Below, in pieces: positions 33,580 to 40,342 of a DNA stretch of 40,342 bases. The stretch comes from an uncultured Clostridia bacterium. Lineage in GTDB: Bacteria > Bacillota > Clostridia > TANB77 > UBA1234. Under the pieces are notes generated by a model that worked only from the letters and a program-made list of their open reading frames with translations, did no database searches and was not told the DNA's origin. The stretch's first letter is position 1. The number at the start of each line of letters is the position of its first letter. The stretch covers positions 1-40,342 of the forward strand of contig CAKPEV010000011.1 in the NCBI GenBank assembly GCA_934149405.1. The letters run 5' to 3'. Both the position numbers and the translations under genes were made by a program.

Positions 33580-33948
33580 ATGAAATCAAGTATAATTTCT
33601 ATAGTTTGTATTGTAGCAGGAGTGATTTTAGGAGCATTGGCTCCAACTGTTCCATTTGCATATTCAAGTTACCTTGCCATCGCAATAATGGCTGCCTTTG
33701 ATAGCATAATTGGGGCATGGGTGGCAGAGACAAAACATACATTTGATTTAGCAATTTTTGTTTCGGGTTTTTTTGTAAATGCACTAATAGCAATTTTATT
33801 TACGGTTATAGGTGAAAGCCTAAATGTAGATATTTACCTTGCTGCAATTTTTGTATTTGTGTTTAGAATATTCAATAATCTTTCACAAATAAGAAGATTT
33901 GTACTAGAGGAGATTGCAAAGAAAAAAGCAAGCGAAAACAAGAAATAA
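33580..33948 (+). CDS. sbp: Small basic protein (DUF1290, Sbp)
   Basis: The 122-residue integral membrane protein has about four helices. It reads VCIVAGVILGALAPTVPFAY, AIAIMAAFDSIIGAWVAETK and VFVFRIFNNLSQIRRFVLEE. DUF1290 proteins sit next to ftsA/ftsZ in Bacillus (sbp) and Clostridia. Role unknown. AAAGGAGG is at the DUF881 stop, and the two genes are 3 bp apart. Confidence 0.92.
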   Translation: MKSSIISIVCIVAGVILGALAPTVPFAYSSYLAIAIMAAFDSIIGAWVAETKHTFDLAIFVSGFFVNALIAILFTVIGESLNVDIYLAAIFVFVFRIFNNLSQIRRFVLEEIAKKKASENKK

Positions 33949-33999
33949 AATCAGCAGAAATATATTATGCAAACAGAGTGTAAAAATATGTTACATACA

Positions 34000-34060
34000 T
34001 GTAATAAAGTTGTAATATTTTTGTAATATAATATTGACTTTTTAAATGTAATATAATATT
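34000..34060 (+). repeat. Four phased TGTAATA repeats upstream of ftsA
   Basis: TGTAATA occurs at 34000, 34011, 34022 and 34047, spacings 11, 11 and 25 bp, so the first three lie on one face of the helix. The last two extend to a 14-bp direct repeat, TGTAATATAATATT. They overlap or flank the ftsA promoter and could bind a regulator. Confidence 0.6.
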
Positions 34061-34062
34061 CT
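34034..34062 (+). promoter_or_regulatory. Promoter of ftsA-ftsZ
   Basis: TTGACT (34034-34039), a 17-bp spacer and TATTCT (34057-34062), 34 bp before the ftsA start. The -35 overlaps the end of the third TGTAATATAATATT repeat. Confidence 0.5.
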
Positions 34063-34095
34063 TTAAATACGGAAATTGATTAGGGAGGTGTAGAG

Positions 34096-35343
34096 TTGGC
34101 CATCGGGGATATTATCGTGGGAATTGACATAGGCACCTCAAAAGTGTGCTGTTGTTTGGGCCAAATCAATAAGTTTAATCAAGTTGAAATTTTAAATTCA
34201 TCGAGTGTAACATGTGAAGGAGTAAAAAAAGGAAAAATCGTAAGTACGGATGCAGTCGCTAGGGCCATACGATTTGCAGTAAGCGATATAGAAGCAACAC
34301 AAGACTTTATAATAAAATCTGCCTATGTAAATATAATTGGAAAATATGTATCAATTTTTAAAACAAAATATGGAGTAAAGTTAGAAGATAAATACGCTGG
34401 TGTTAGTCAAAAAAATATCGATTCATTAATTAGAAATGTTGGTGAAATAGAAATTCCTGATGGACATCAAATCATCGATATAGTACCAACGAGGTTTATT
34501 ACGGATTCTAGAATTACAGACGACCCAATTGGTATTTTCACAGACTCATTAGAAGCTGAGTTTGATGTAATAATTGCAGATAAAATGGCTGTTAAAAATA
34601 TAGGAATGGCTATGCAAAAAGCAGGACTTCTAATTGATGGAATTGTTATTAATGGTTATGCGATGAAAGAAATTGTTCTTTCAGATGAAGAAAAGAAACA
34701 AGGAGTACTATTATTAGATATAAGTTCTGGCAGTGTGGACATTTCAGTGTTTAAAGAAAACGGAGTACTATATACGGATACTATACCAGTTGGTGGAGAA
34801 ACAATAACAAATGACATTTCGATAGGACTTGAAATATCATATCAAGAGGCTGATAAGCTAAAGAAACAATACGGCCTTGCAAGAGTATCATACATAGACA
34901 ATGATTACAGCATAACATTATCTACATATAACGGAGAAAAAGGTTCTAGAACAGTTAAGTGTTCAGAATTAGTTGAAATAATTGAAGCAAGAGTAGAGGA
35001 AATTTTTTCATTGATAAAAGAGCGAATTGATGAAAACGGACTAAAAAATTCAATTTTTTCTTGCGTAATAGCAGGACAAGGTATAAATTCAATAAATAAA
35101 AGTGAGAAGGTTGCAGAGGATATATTAAAAATGCCGGTAAGATTTGGAAATTCTAAGACGGCAAATTTAATAAAACCAGAATGCTCTGGAGCTTACGGAA
35201 TAGTTAAATATGTCTCAAATATAAAGTATTCAAAAAATATAGGTAGTAAGATACAAGAAGATGTTGAGCCAAGTTTTATAGAAAATGTAGTTCAATCTTT
35301 TAAAAGCTTAATAGGTAGAAAACCGAATAAACTAAGAAAGTAG
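34096..35343 (+). CDS. ftsA: Cell division protein FtsA
   Basis: The 415-residue actin-fold ATPase has the phosphate-1 loop IVGIDIGTSKVCCCLG, the 1C domain region, phosphate-2 LLLDISSGSVDISVF and the SigA-type C-terminal amphipathic tail FIENVVQSFKSLIGRKPNKL that tethers it to the membrane. It anchors FtsZ filaments and recruits later division proteins. TTG start after GGGAGGTG (34083-34090). 13 bp ahead of ftsZ, as in Bacillus. Confidence 0.93.
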   Translation: MAIGDIIVGIDIGTSKVCCCLGQINKFNQVEILNSSSVTCEGVKKGKIVSTDAVARAIRFAVSDIEATQDFIIKSAYVNIIGKYVSIFKTKYGVKLEDKYAGVSQKNIDSLIRNVGEIEIPDGHQIIDIVPTRFITDSRITDDPIGIFTDSLEAEFDVIIADKMAVKNIGMAMQKAGLLIDGIVINGYAMKEIVLSDEEKKQGVLLLDISSGSVDISVFKENGVLYTDTIPVGGETITNDISIGLEISYQEADKLKKQYGLARVSYIDNDYSITLSTYNGEKGSRTVKCSELVEIIEARVEEIFSLIKERIDENGLKNSIFSCVIAGQGINSINKSEKVAEDILKMPVRFGNSKTANLIKPECSGAYGIVKYVSNIKYSKNIGSKIQEDVEPSFIENVVQSFKSLIGRKPNKLRK

Positions 35344-35356
35344 GGGGTATTTTAAA

Positions 35357-36481
35357 GTGTACGATCAAGATGTAAGTAATTATGATGGAATGGCCAAAAT
35401 AAAAGTAATTGGTGTTGGTGGAGCAGGTAATAATGCTATAAACAGAATGGTTGATGCAAAAGTTACAGGAGTTGAATTTATCGCAGCTAACACAGATAGA
35501 CAGGCATTAGTACTATCTAAGGCTCCAACTAAAATTCAAATAGGAGAAAAATTAACAAAATGCTTAGGCGCAGGTGGAGATCCATTAGTTGGTGAAAAAG
35601 CAGCAGAAGAAACTAGAGAGGAGATAGCTAATGCACTAAAAGGTGCTGATATGGTATTCGTAACAGCCGGTATGGGTGGCGGAACTGGAACAGGTGCTGC
35701 ACCAATAGTTGCACAAATAGCAAAAGAATTAGGAATTCTTACAGTTGCCGTTGTTACTAAACCATTTTCATTCGAAGCAAAGAAGAGAATGCAAAATGCA
35801 GAAAGAGGAATAGCAAGCTTAAAAGAAAAAGTTGATACATTGGTTGTAATTCCAAATGATAGATTAATGCAAGTAGTAGAAAGAAAAACTACATTTACTG
35901 AAGCTTTCATTTTATCAGACGAAGTTTTACGTCAAGGTGTACAAGGTATATCAGATTTGATTGCAATCCCTGGATTAATAAATCTAGACTTTGCGGATGT
36001 AAAAACAATAATGTATGATACTGGTATGGCTCATATGGGTATTGGTAGAGCATCAGGAGAAAACAGAGCAGAAGAAGCTGCAAAGGCTGCTATAAACAGC
36101 CCATTACTAGAATCATCTATCGATGGTGCAAGAGGAGTATTATTAAATATTACTGCTGGACCAGATTTGGGAATATTCGAAGTAAATACAGCAGCAGAGC
36201 TTGTTCAAAAGAGCATCGACCCAGATGCAAACATAATCTTTGGTGCAGTTATCGATGAGAAGATGGGAGATGAAATGTCTGTTACAGTTATTGCGACAGG
36301 ATTTGATAAAGATAGAATTCCACTATCTCAAGTATCAGTTGATAGATTATTAGATAAAACTGCATTTGAAAAAACTGTTTCAACTCCAGAAATTAGAACA
36401 TCAAATTCAAACGATTTAGACGTTCCTACATTTCTTAGAAAAAATAAAAAAATAATAGATAGCAATTTTAATATGAACTAA
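35357..36481 (+). CDS. ftsZ: Tubulin-like division GTPase FtsZ
   Basis: The 374-residue protein has the nucleotide loop IKVIGVGGAGNNAINRM, tubulin signature GMGGGTGTGAAP, T7 loop NLDFADVKTIMYDTGMAHM and the short C-terminal peptide DVPTFLRKNKK, which docks FtsA. It forms the Z-ring. The GTG start is preceded by AGGGGGTA. It ends with a terminator, so spoIIGA has its own start. Confidence 0.97.
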   Translation: MYDQDVSNYDGMAKIKVIGVGGAGNNAINRMVDAKVTGVEFIAANTDRQALVLSKAPTKIQIGEKLTKCLGAGGDPLVGEKAAEETREEIANALKGADMVFVTAGMGGGTGTGAAPIVAQIAKELGILTVAVVTKPFSFEAKKRMQNAERGIASLKEKVDTLVVIPNDRLMQVVERKTTFTEAFILSDEVLRQGVQGISDLIAIPGLINLDFADVKTIMYDTGMAHMGIGRASGENRAEEAAKAAINSPLLESSIDGARGVLLNITAGPDLGIFEVNTAAELVQKSIDPDANIIFGAVIDEKMGDEMSVTVIATGFDKDRIPLSQVSVDRLLDKTAFEKTVSTPEIRTSNSNDLDVPTFLRKNKKIIDSNFNMN

Positions 36482-36510
36482 TAATTAATTGTATAGAGAT
36501 TTGTTAAATA

Positions 36511-36548
36511 AAAAACCATTTAGACTTTGATGTTTAAATGGTTTTTTT
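36511..36548 (+). terminator. Terminator of the ftsAZ operon
   Basis: AAAAACCATTTA (36511-36522) pairs with TAAATGGTTTTT (36535-36546), followed by further T. Confidence 0.92.
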
Positions 36549-36588
36549 GCACTTTATTGGAGAAATATTTTGGTATAAGCAAACAAGC

Positions 36589-36622
36589 TTAGACAAACTT
36601 TTTAATGTAAATGTAGTAGAAT
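36589..36622 (+). promoter_or_regulatory. Probable Spo0A-dependent spoIIG promoter with a long spacer
   Basis: TTAGACAAA (36589-36597) is one mismatch from a Spo0A box read on the other strand (TTTGTCGAA). It overlaps a -35-like TAGACA, and TAGAAT (36617-36622) is a good -10. The 21-bp distance between them resembles the Bacillus spoIIG promoter, which also has an over-long spacer that needs phosphorylated Spo0A. The ATG of spoIIGA is 19 bp downstream. Confidence 0.55.
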
Positions 36623-36641
36623 TCAGTTAAAGGTGAGTAAG

Positions 36642-37499
36642 ATGACAATTTATATAGATGAGTTGTTCTTTAATAATTTATTTATAACATACTTTGTGCT
36701 AATTGCAGTAAAAAAGATTCTAAATAAAACTTGTTCGTGTTGGCGATTATTTTTTTCAAGTATAATTTCAACCATACTTTCAATTATATTAATTTTGTAC
36801 GACGAAAATAATAATGTTGTTCTAAAAATAAGTGTTTTATTAATAACAGCCTACATTGCATTCATACCTAAAAATTTGAAAACACTTATACCAGAAATGA
36901 TAACAATATTAATAGTGACTTTGATTTTAGGTGGAATCTGCAGTTCGGCAATTAATAAAGCCAGAGAACTTTTGCTATTATTAGTGATAAGTCTTATAGG
37001 AATAAAAGAATACAATGAATATTATAAGAAGAAAAAATGGAGAACAAGAAACACGTATACATTAAAAATTAATATAGCGAATAGAGAAATTGAATTAAAA
37101 GCATTCTTAGACACCGGAAATATGTTGCAAGAAATGTTTAGTAGTGAATCTGTAATTATAATATATGAAGGAGCTATTGAAGGAAAAGTTCCTAGAAACA
37201 TTATAGATGCACTCAGAGACGGAAATTTTGAGGGAATTGATTTTAACGTTTTGAAAAATATAAGACCAATTACATACTCTGTTATCAATGAACGAGAAAA
37301 AAACATGTATGGTTTAAAAATAAAAAATATAGAAATATATGTTGAAAATAGAAAGATTGTAAGAAATGCAGTGATTACTATAGCCAACCATAAATTTAAT
37401 GGGGTAGATGCTTTAATTGGCATAAATTTATTAGAAGGAGGCTATGAAAGTGGATATTTTGATAATGCTAAAGCAGAAAATAACGAAATTGTTTGCTAA
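36642..37499 (+). CDS. spoIIGA: Sporulation aspartic protease that processes pro-SigE
   Basis: The 285-residue protein has an N-terminal membrane half (five or so helices, residues 1-125) and a cytoplasmic aspartic protease half with the active site FLDTGNML (Asp about 157) and GVDALIGINLLEGGY. SpoIIGA is made in the mother cell, receives the SpoIIR signal from the forespore, and cleaves the pro-peptide from SigE. ATG 36642 is favoured by AAAGGTGA; an in-frame GTG at 36633 overlaps it. The 3' end overlaps sigE by about 50 bp. Confidence 0.93.
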   Translation: MTIYIDELFFNNLFITYFVLIAVKKILNKTCSCWRLFFSSIISTILSIILILYDENNNVVLKISVLLITAYIAFIPKNLKTLIPEMITILIVTLILGGICSSAINKARELLLLLVISLIGIKEYNEYYKKKKWRTRNTYTLKINIANREIELKAFLDTGNMLQEMFSSESVIIIYEGAIEGKVPRNIIDALRDGNFEGIDFNVLKNIRPITYSVINEREKNMYGLKIKNIEIYVENRKIVRNAVITIANHKFNGVDALIGINLLEGGYESGYFDNAKAENNEIVC

Positions 37500-38181
37500 A
37501 ATACTCACAGCAATTGGTTTAAAAGAGCAAAATGAATTATATTACATTGGTGGTGCAGAAACATTACCACCACCACTCTCTCAAGAAGAGGAAACAGAAA
37601 TTTTGAACAGACTTCTAAATAATGATGAGTCAGTAAGAAAAATATTAATAGAAAGAAATTTAAGATTAGTTGTTTATATAGCTAAAAAGTTTGAAAATAC
37701 TTCAGCGGGGATAGAAGACCTAATATCTATAGGCACCATAGGATTAATGAAAGCAATAAATACATATGATGTTAAGAAAAATATAAAATTGGCCACATAC
37801 GCTTCTAGGTGCATTGAAAATGAGATTTTAATGCATCTAAGAAGAACTAATAGGCTTAAAAATGAAATTTCAATAGACGAGCCATTAAATACCGATGGCG
37901 ACGGAAATGAATTACTTTTATCCGATATAATTGGAACAGATGAAGATATAGTATTTAAAAATATAGAAGACGAAGTAGACAAAAAGATAATAGAAGAATC
38001 ATTAAAAAAACTTAATAAAAGAGAAAAGAACATAATGGAATTAAGATTTGGATTTAAAACAGGAATTGAGAAAACACAAAAAGAAGTAGCAGACATGCTT
38101 GGTATATCCCAATCTTACATATCAAGAATAGAAAAGAAAATAATAGGAAGAATGAAAAAAGAAATGAAAGCCAAAATATAA
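37450..38181 (+). CDS. sigE: Sporulation sigma factor SigE precursor
   Basis: The sigma-70-family factor of about 243 residues directs early mother-cell transcription. After the pro-sequence (about 30 residues, ending near ELYYIGGAETLPPP) come region 2 (NLRLVVYIAKKFENT, EDLISIGTIGLMKAINTYD) and region 4 (ELRFGFKTGIEKTQKEVADM, LGISQSYISRIEKK). AAGGAGG at 37435-37441 is only 2 bases from ATG 37444 but 8 from the in-frame GTG 37450, so I chose the GTG. The gene begins inside spoIIGA, coupling protease and substrate. Confidence 0.92.
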   Translation: MDILIMLKQKITKLFAKILTAIGLKEQNELYYIGGAETLPPPLSQEEETEILNRLLNNDESVRKILIERNLRLVVYIAKKFENTSAGIEDLISIGTIGLMKAINTYDVKKNIKLATYASRCIENEILMHLRRTNRLKNEISIDEPLNTDGDGNELLLSDIIGTDEDIVFKNIEDEVDKKIIEESLKKLNKREKNIMELRFGFKTGIEKTQKEVADMLGISQSYISRIEKKIIGRMKKEMKAKI

Positions 38182-38217
38182 AATGAACATGAGGGAAAGT
38201 CAATAAGATAAGTATAA

Positions 38218-38270
38218 AAAAGCCTCCAATGGAAATAATTTTATTAAAAGAATTTCTAAAAGGAGGTTTT
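38218..38270 (+). promoter_or_regulatory. Hairpin covering the sigG ribosome binding site
   Basis: CCTCC (38223-38227) pairs with the sigG Shine-Dalgarno GGAGG (38262-38266), extended by AAAG/TTTT. Inner pairs GGAAAT/ATTTCT and TTTT/AAAA fill the loop. Transcripts read through from sigE would carry both arms and mask the site. A GTATA at 38212 and GGAAATAATT at 38231, 14 bp apart, resemble a SigF promoter; a transcript starting there would lack the left arm. Confidence 0.65.
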
Positions 38271-38273
38271 ATT

Positions 38274-39044
38274 TTGATTAAAAAAGTAGAAATCTGTGGT
38301 GTGAATACCTCCAAATTGCCAGTTTTAAGTAATGAAGAAAAGGAAAAACTATTTATAAGAATCAAAAATGGTGATAATGAAGCAAGAGAAGAATTTATAA
38401 ATGGTAATTTGAAACTAGTTTTAAGTGTAATAAGAAAGTTTAATAACAGAGGAGAAAATGTTGATGATTTATTTCAGGTTGGTTGCATAGGTCTAATAAA
38501 AGCAATAGATAATTTTGATTTGTCACAGAATGTGCTCTTTTCAACATATGCCGTGCCAATGATAATTGGAGAAATCAGAAGACATTTAAGAGATAACAAT
38601 GCAATAAGAGTAAGCAGGTCTTTAAGAGACATTGCATATAAAGCAATGCAAGCTAAAGAAATGTTAATATTAAAGAACAATAAAGAACCTACAATTGCAG
38701 AAATAGCAAAAGAATTAGGACTTGAAAAAGAAGAAGTGACAAATGCATTAGATGCGATACAAGAACCAGTATCTCTTTATGAACCTATATATAATGATGG
38801 TGCAGATAGTTTATATTTAATGGATCAGTTGAAAGACGATAGTAATAGTGACGAAAACTGGACAGAAGATATCGCAATAAAAGAAAGCTTGCGAAAACTT
38901 AATAACAGAGAAAGAATGATAATAAGAAAAAGATTTTTTGATGGAAAAACACAAATGGAAGTTGCAGATGAAATTGGCATTTCACAAGCACAAGTATCAA
39001 GATTAGAAAAAGAAGCACTATTGCACATGAGAAAAAATATATAA
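38274..39044 (+). CDS. sigG: Forespore sigma factor SigG
   Basis: The 256-residue late-forespore sigma factor is close to Bacillus SigG throughout: KKVEICGVNTSKLPVLSNEE, NRGENVDDLFQVGCIGLIKA, FSTYAVPMIIGEIRRHLRDN, SRSLRDIAYKAMQ and QMEVADEIGISQAQVSRLEK. The TTG start at 38274 matches the family start and follows AAAGGAGG. The ATG at 38229 would place the ribosome site and hairpin inside the gene. It lies directly downstream of sigE, in the conserved order. Confidence 0.96.
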   Translation: MIKKVEICGVNTSKLPVLSNEEKEKLFIRIKNGDNEAREEFINGNLKLVLSVIRKFNNRGENVDDLFQVGCIGLIKAIDNFDLSQNVLFSTYAVPMIIGEIRRHLRDNNAIRVSRSLRDIAYKAMQAKEMLILKNNKEPTIAEIAKELGLEKEEVTNALDAIQEPVSLYEPIYNDGADSLYLMDQLKDDSNSDENWTEDIAIKESLRKLNNRERMIIRKRFFDGKTQMEVADEIGISQAQVSRLEKEALLHMRKNI

Positions 39045-39191
39045 AAGTTGGAATCTTTTTATTAAAGGTAGAATATTAATATAGTAAAGAAAAATATTTA
39101 TAAGGCAAAGCGACATATATATTTTGCGTGCCATATTTTTGAAAAAGTAAGACAATTTATGAGTAAAACATCGCAAAATTTACAAAAATAC

Positions 39192-39220
39192 TTGACATAA
39201 CATGTACAAAATGCTATATT
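39192..39220 (+). promoter_or_regulatory. Promoter of the hypothetical gene at 39257
   Basis: Consensus TTGACA (39192-39197), a 17-bp spacer and TATATT (39215-39220), 36 bp before the ATG. CATGTACA in the spacer also occurs, inverted, upstream of the NahK-like gene. Confidence 0.75.
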
Positions 39221-39256
39221 AGAAAACGTACAACTAAATTTTAGGAGGAAAAAAGC

Positions 39257-39604
39257 ATGACAAATTTTGCCGGCTGCTTGGAGGAGTATGAAAGAAGAGG
39301 CGGGAAATTAACTGAGGATGAAGGTTTTTGGTTACCTAGACGCCAATTTTTGAAGGTATCCAAAAAAAGTGACGCAAGGATTGAAAAACTATTTGAGGGA
39401 GAGTATACAATCTCAGAGGAGATTTCGACCTACCGTGCTTTTGAGTATCGGGCGGCGATAAAGCCAACTATTGGCATGTCGCCAAAGCAGATAAAAAAAG
39501 AAGTGCGTAATACACTAAAAAATCAAAAAATTAACGCAACCGTTAGTGTTAAGACAGGTAAAGTAAATAATGATTATTTGTACTTAACGATAACTGTTGA
39601 GTAA
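39257..39604 (+). CDS. Hypothetical protein, unrecognised
   Basis: The 115-residue soluble protein is not one I can assign. It is charged throughout, with two Arg/Lys-rich patches (GFWLPRRQFLKVSKKSDARI; SPKQIKKEVRNTLKNQ) and a strand-rich C-terminal end (NATVSVKTGKVNNDYLYLTI). No cysteine pair, TM helix or signal is visible. Codons such as CGC, CGG, CGT and GCC are more frequent than in neighbours. It has a consensus promoter, AGGAGG ribosome binding site and a strong terminator, so it is a self-contained, probably well-expressed unit inserted between sigG and ylmC. Confidence 0.6.
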   Translation: MTNFAGCLEEYERRGGKLTEDEGFWLPRRQFLKVSKKSDARIEKLFEGEYTISEEISTYRAFEYRAAIKPTIGMSPKQIKKEVRNTLKNQKINATVSVKTGKVNNDYLYLTITVE

Positions 39605-39610
39605 CAAAGT

Positions 39611-39658
39611 GAGCTAAGTATACTAATAAGAAATTTTATTAGATACCTAGCTCTTTTT
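39611..39658 (+). terminator. Terminator of the hypothetical gene
   Basis: GAGCTA (39611-39616) pairs with TAGCTC (39648-39653). Inner GTAT/ATAC and CTAATA/TATTAG segments lengthen the stem, and TTTTTG follows. Confidence 0.9.
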
Positions 39659-39680
39659 GTTATAAAAATTATAGAGCAAA

Positions 39681-39705
39681 CGTATAAATAATTATACGTT
39701 ATAAT
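39681..39705 (+). promoter_or_regulatory. Inverted repeat and -10-like box upstream of the YlmC gene
   Basis: CGTATAA (39681-39687) and TTATACG (39692-39698) are an inverted repeat abutting TATAAT (39700-39705). No good SigA -35 is present, so either a different sigma factor or an activator may be needed. Confidence 0.35.
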
Positions 39706-39711
39706 TATGAT

Positions 39712-39957
39712 ATGGGGGTGGTTGAGCTGGGAAGAGCGCTTACATTTAAACAAAAAGAAGTAATAAATTTGACTGATGGAAGAAGACTTGGATATGTACA
39801 AGACGTAGAAGCAAATTTTGAAACAGGAGAAATAACAGCAATAATAGTACCAGGGACAAATAAGCTTTTTTCATTAGGAAATAAAACAGATATTGTGATA
39901 CCTTGGAAGAATATAAAACGAATAGGAGATGACATAATACTTGTTGAGATAAATTGA
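39712..39957 (+). CDS. YlmC/YmxH-family PRC-barrel sporulation protein
   Basis: The 81-residue protein has a PRC-barrel-like core: VINLTDGRRLGYVQDVEANF, TGEITAIIVPGTN and VIPWKNIKRIGDDIILVEI. This matches YlmC/YmxH, a small family linked to sporulation and found beside sigE/sigG or division genes. The start is uncertain. ATG 39712 lacks an upstream ribosome site, while GGGGGTGG at 39714-39721 would suit a later start (for example CTG 39727), which also fits homologue length better. Confidence 0.85.
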   Translation: MGVVELGRALTFKQKEVINLTDGRRLGYVQDVEANFETGEITAIIVPGTNKLFSLGNKTDIVIPWKNIKRIGDDIILVEIN

Positions 39958-40076
39958 GTAATAAAAAGTGCCTGCAAACCAATATGGGTTAACACGCTTA
40001 AAACATTGAAATTTCAACACTTTGAAAGACGATGAGTTTTTAATGAAAAAATAATGAAAAATAATTAAAATTTTTG
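39958..40076. other. Structured non-coding gap before the rRNA-type promoters
   Basis: It contains the 12-bp palindrome TTGAAATTTCAA (40006-40017), an AACC/GGTT pairing and an AAAGTG/CACTTT pair that encloses both. On the minus strand the structure ends in CACTTTTT. No coding frame or clear function is supported. Confidence 0.35.
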
Positions 40077-40105
40077 TTGACAATTGTCGCTTAGGGTGTT
40101 AATAT
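40077..40105 (+). promoter_or_regulatory. First of two tandem rRNA-type promoters
   Basis: Perfect TTGACA (40077-40082), a 17-bp spacer and TAATAT (40100-40105). An inverted repeat TTGTCGCT (40084-40091) and AGCGACAA (40119-40126) brackets the -10 and probable transcription start. Confidence 0.75.
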
Positions 40106-40212
40106 AGAACATGTCGACAGCGACAACAACTTATTGAGAACACAAAGATTGCAGATGAATTGTATAGACAAAATCTGAACCAAAAAGTTCAAAAATAAAT
40201 TTTAAAAAACTG

Positions 40213-40241
40213 TTGACAAACACAAACAACTTTAGTATAAT
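40213..40241 (+). promoter_or_regulatory. Second tandem rRNA-type promoter
   Basis: A full-consensus promoter: TTGACA (40213-40218), 17 bp, TATAAT (40236-40241). Confidence 0.9.
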
Positions 40242-40247
40242 GCAAGA

Positions 40248-40342
40248 GCTTTAAGAAATTAAAGCAAAGCACATTGAAAAGTAAACAATGAGAAATAAGA
40301 GAAACCAAGCGAAAGTTTGATATGTTATGACATTAAAAACTG
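40248..40342 (+). other. Leader of a probable rRNA operon running off the window
   Basis: The stretch with CACATTGAAAAGTAAACAAT (40270-40289) resembles the CTTTGAAAACTGAATAA-type element that precedes 16S and 23S genes in Firmicutes. Together with two strong tandem promoters and no ribosome binding site or coding frame, it suggests that 16S rRNA begins just past the right edge. The rRNA itself is not in view. Confidence 0.55.

Noticed and set aside
34022..34060. TATAAT at 34027 and 34052 as extra ftsA promoters
   Set aside because: No acceptable -35 lies 16-18 bp upstream of either; they are part of the repeated TGTAATATAATATT motif.
38229..38273. Longer sigG start at ATG 38229
   Set aside because: It would include the AAAGGAGG site and hairpin inside the gene. 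The TTG at 38274 aligns with the conserved SigG N-terminus (KKVEICGV).

Overview
This window looks like chromosomal DNA from an AT-rich, endospore-forming Gram-positive bacterium of the class Clostridia. The evidence is the cluster divIB/ftsQ - DUF881 - small basic protein - ftsA - ftsZ - spoIIGA - sigE - sigG - YlmC/YmxH, the order rsmB - rlmN - prpC - prkC - rsgA - rpe, a T-box leader ahead of thrS, and strong AGGAGG ribosome binding sites with frequent TTG and GTG starts. Genus and species cannot be named from the sequence alone.

Layout. (1) Bases 1-2800 are an accessory-looking stretch. Two minus-strand tRNA clusters (His-Gln; Lys-Glu-Thr), each with a TTGACA promoter and a hairpin terminator, flank an AgrC/ComD-like histidine kinase without a response regulator. 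Two coding remnants are also present: an InlB/Listeria-Bacteroides-type repeat at the left edge and a two-unit repeat frame near 2205-2384. (2) Bases 2810-4126 hold a minus-strand pair, a short-chain reductase (YmfI/FabG-like) and a stand-alone starch-binding-type module. (3) Bases 4200-9200 carry a VanW/G5 envelope protein, an arginine-phosphatase-like LMW phosphatase, rpiB, and a fusion of a WecA/TagO-type lipid-carrier sugar transferase with UDP-GlcNAc 2-epimerase. (4) Bases 9212-15905 are a translation and signalling operon: rRNA methyltransferases, the PP2C phosphatase / PASTA kinase pair, the ribosome-assembly GTPase and rpe. (5) Bases 16000-19450 hold a NahK-like sugar kinase with GC-richer codons and an SPFH/zinc-ribbon plus Tim44-like/zinc-ribbon pair. 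(6) Bases 19480-23720 hold T-box-thrS, a DUF6514 gene and glyA. (7) Bases 23725-25071 are a two-gene DUF3990 / Xre-type module. Its promoter has a perfect palindrome filling the space between -35 and -10, so it resembles an autoregulated toxin-antitoxin pair. (8) Bases 25090-30490 hold topA, murG and topB. (9) Bases 30570-39960 are the division and sporulation cluster. Its murA is broken by a one-base insertion. (10) The window ends in tandem promoters and a leader that look like the start of an rRNA operon.

How the genes work together. Much of the window concerns envelope growth and its control: murA and murG (peptidoglycan precursors), the WecA-epimerase fusion (wall-linked glycans), VanW, the PASTA kinase and its phosphatase (sensing of muropeptides or lipid II), FtsQ/FtsA/FtsZ (septum), and then the mother-cell and forespore sigma factors that reuse the septum for sporulation. 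Three regulatory reads stand out: a Spo0A-type spoIIG promoter with a long spacer, a hairpin covering the sigG ribosome binding site, and a switch-like leader ahead of murA. The best candidates for under-described biology are the DUF3990/Xre module, the SPFH/Tim44 zinc-ribbon pair, and the transferase-epimerase fusion with its leader ORF and possible internal start.
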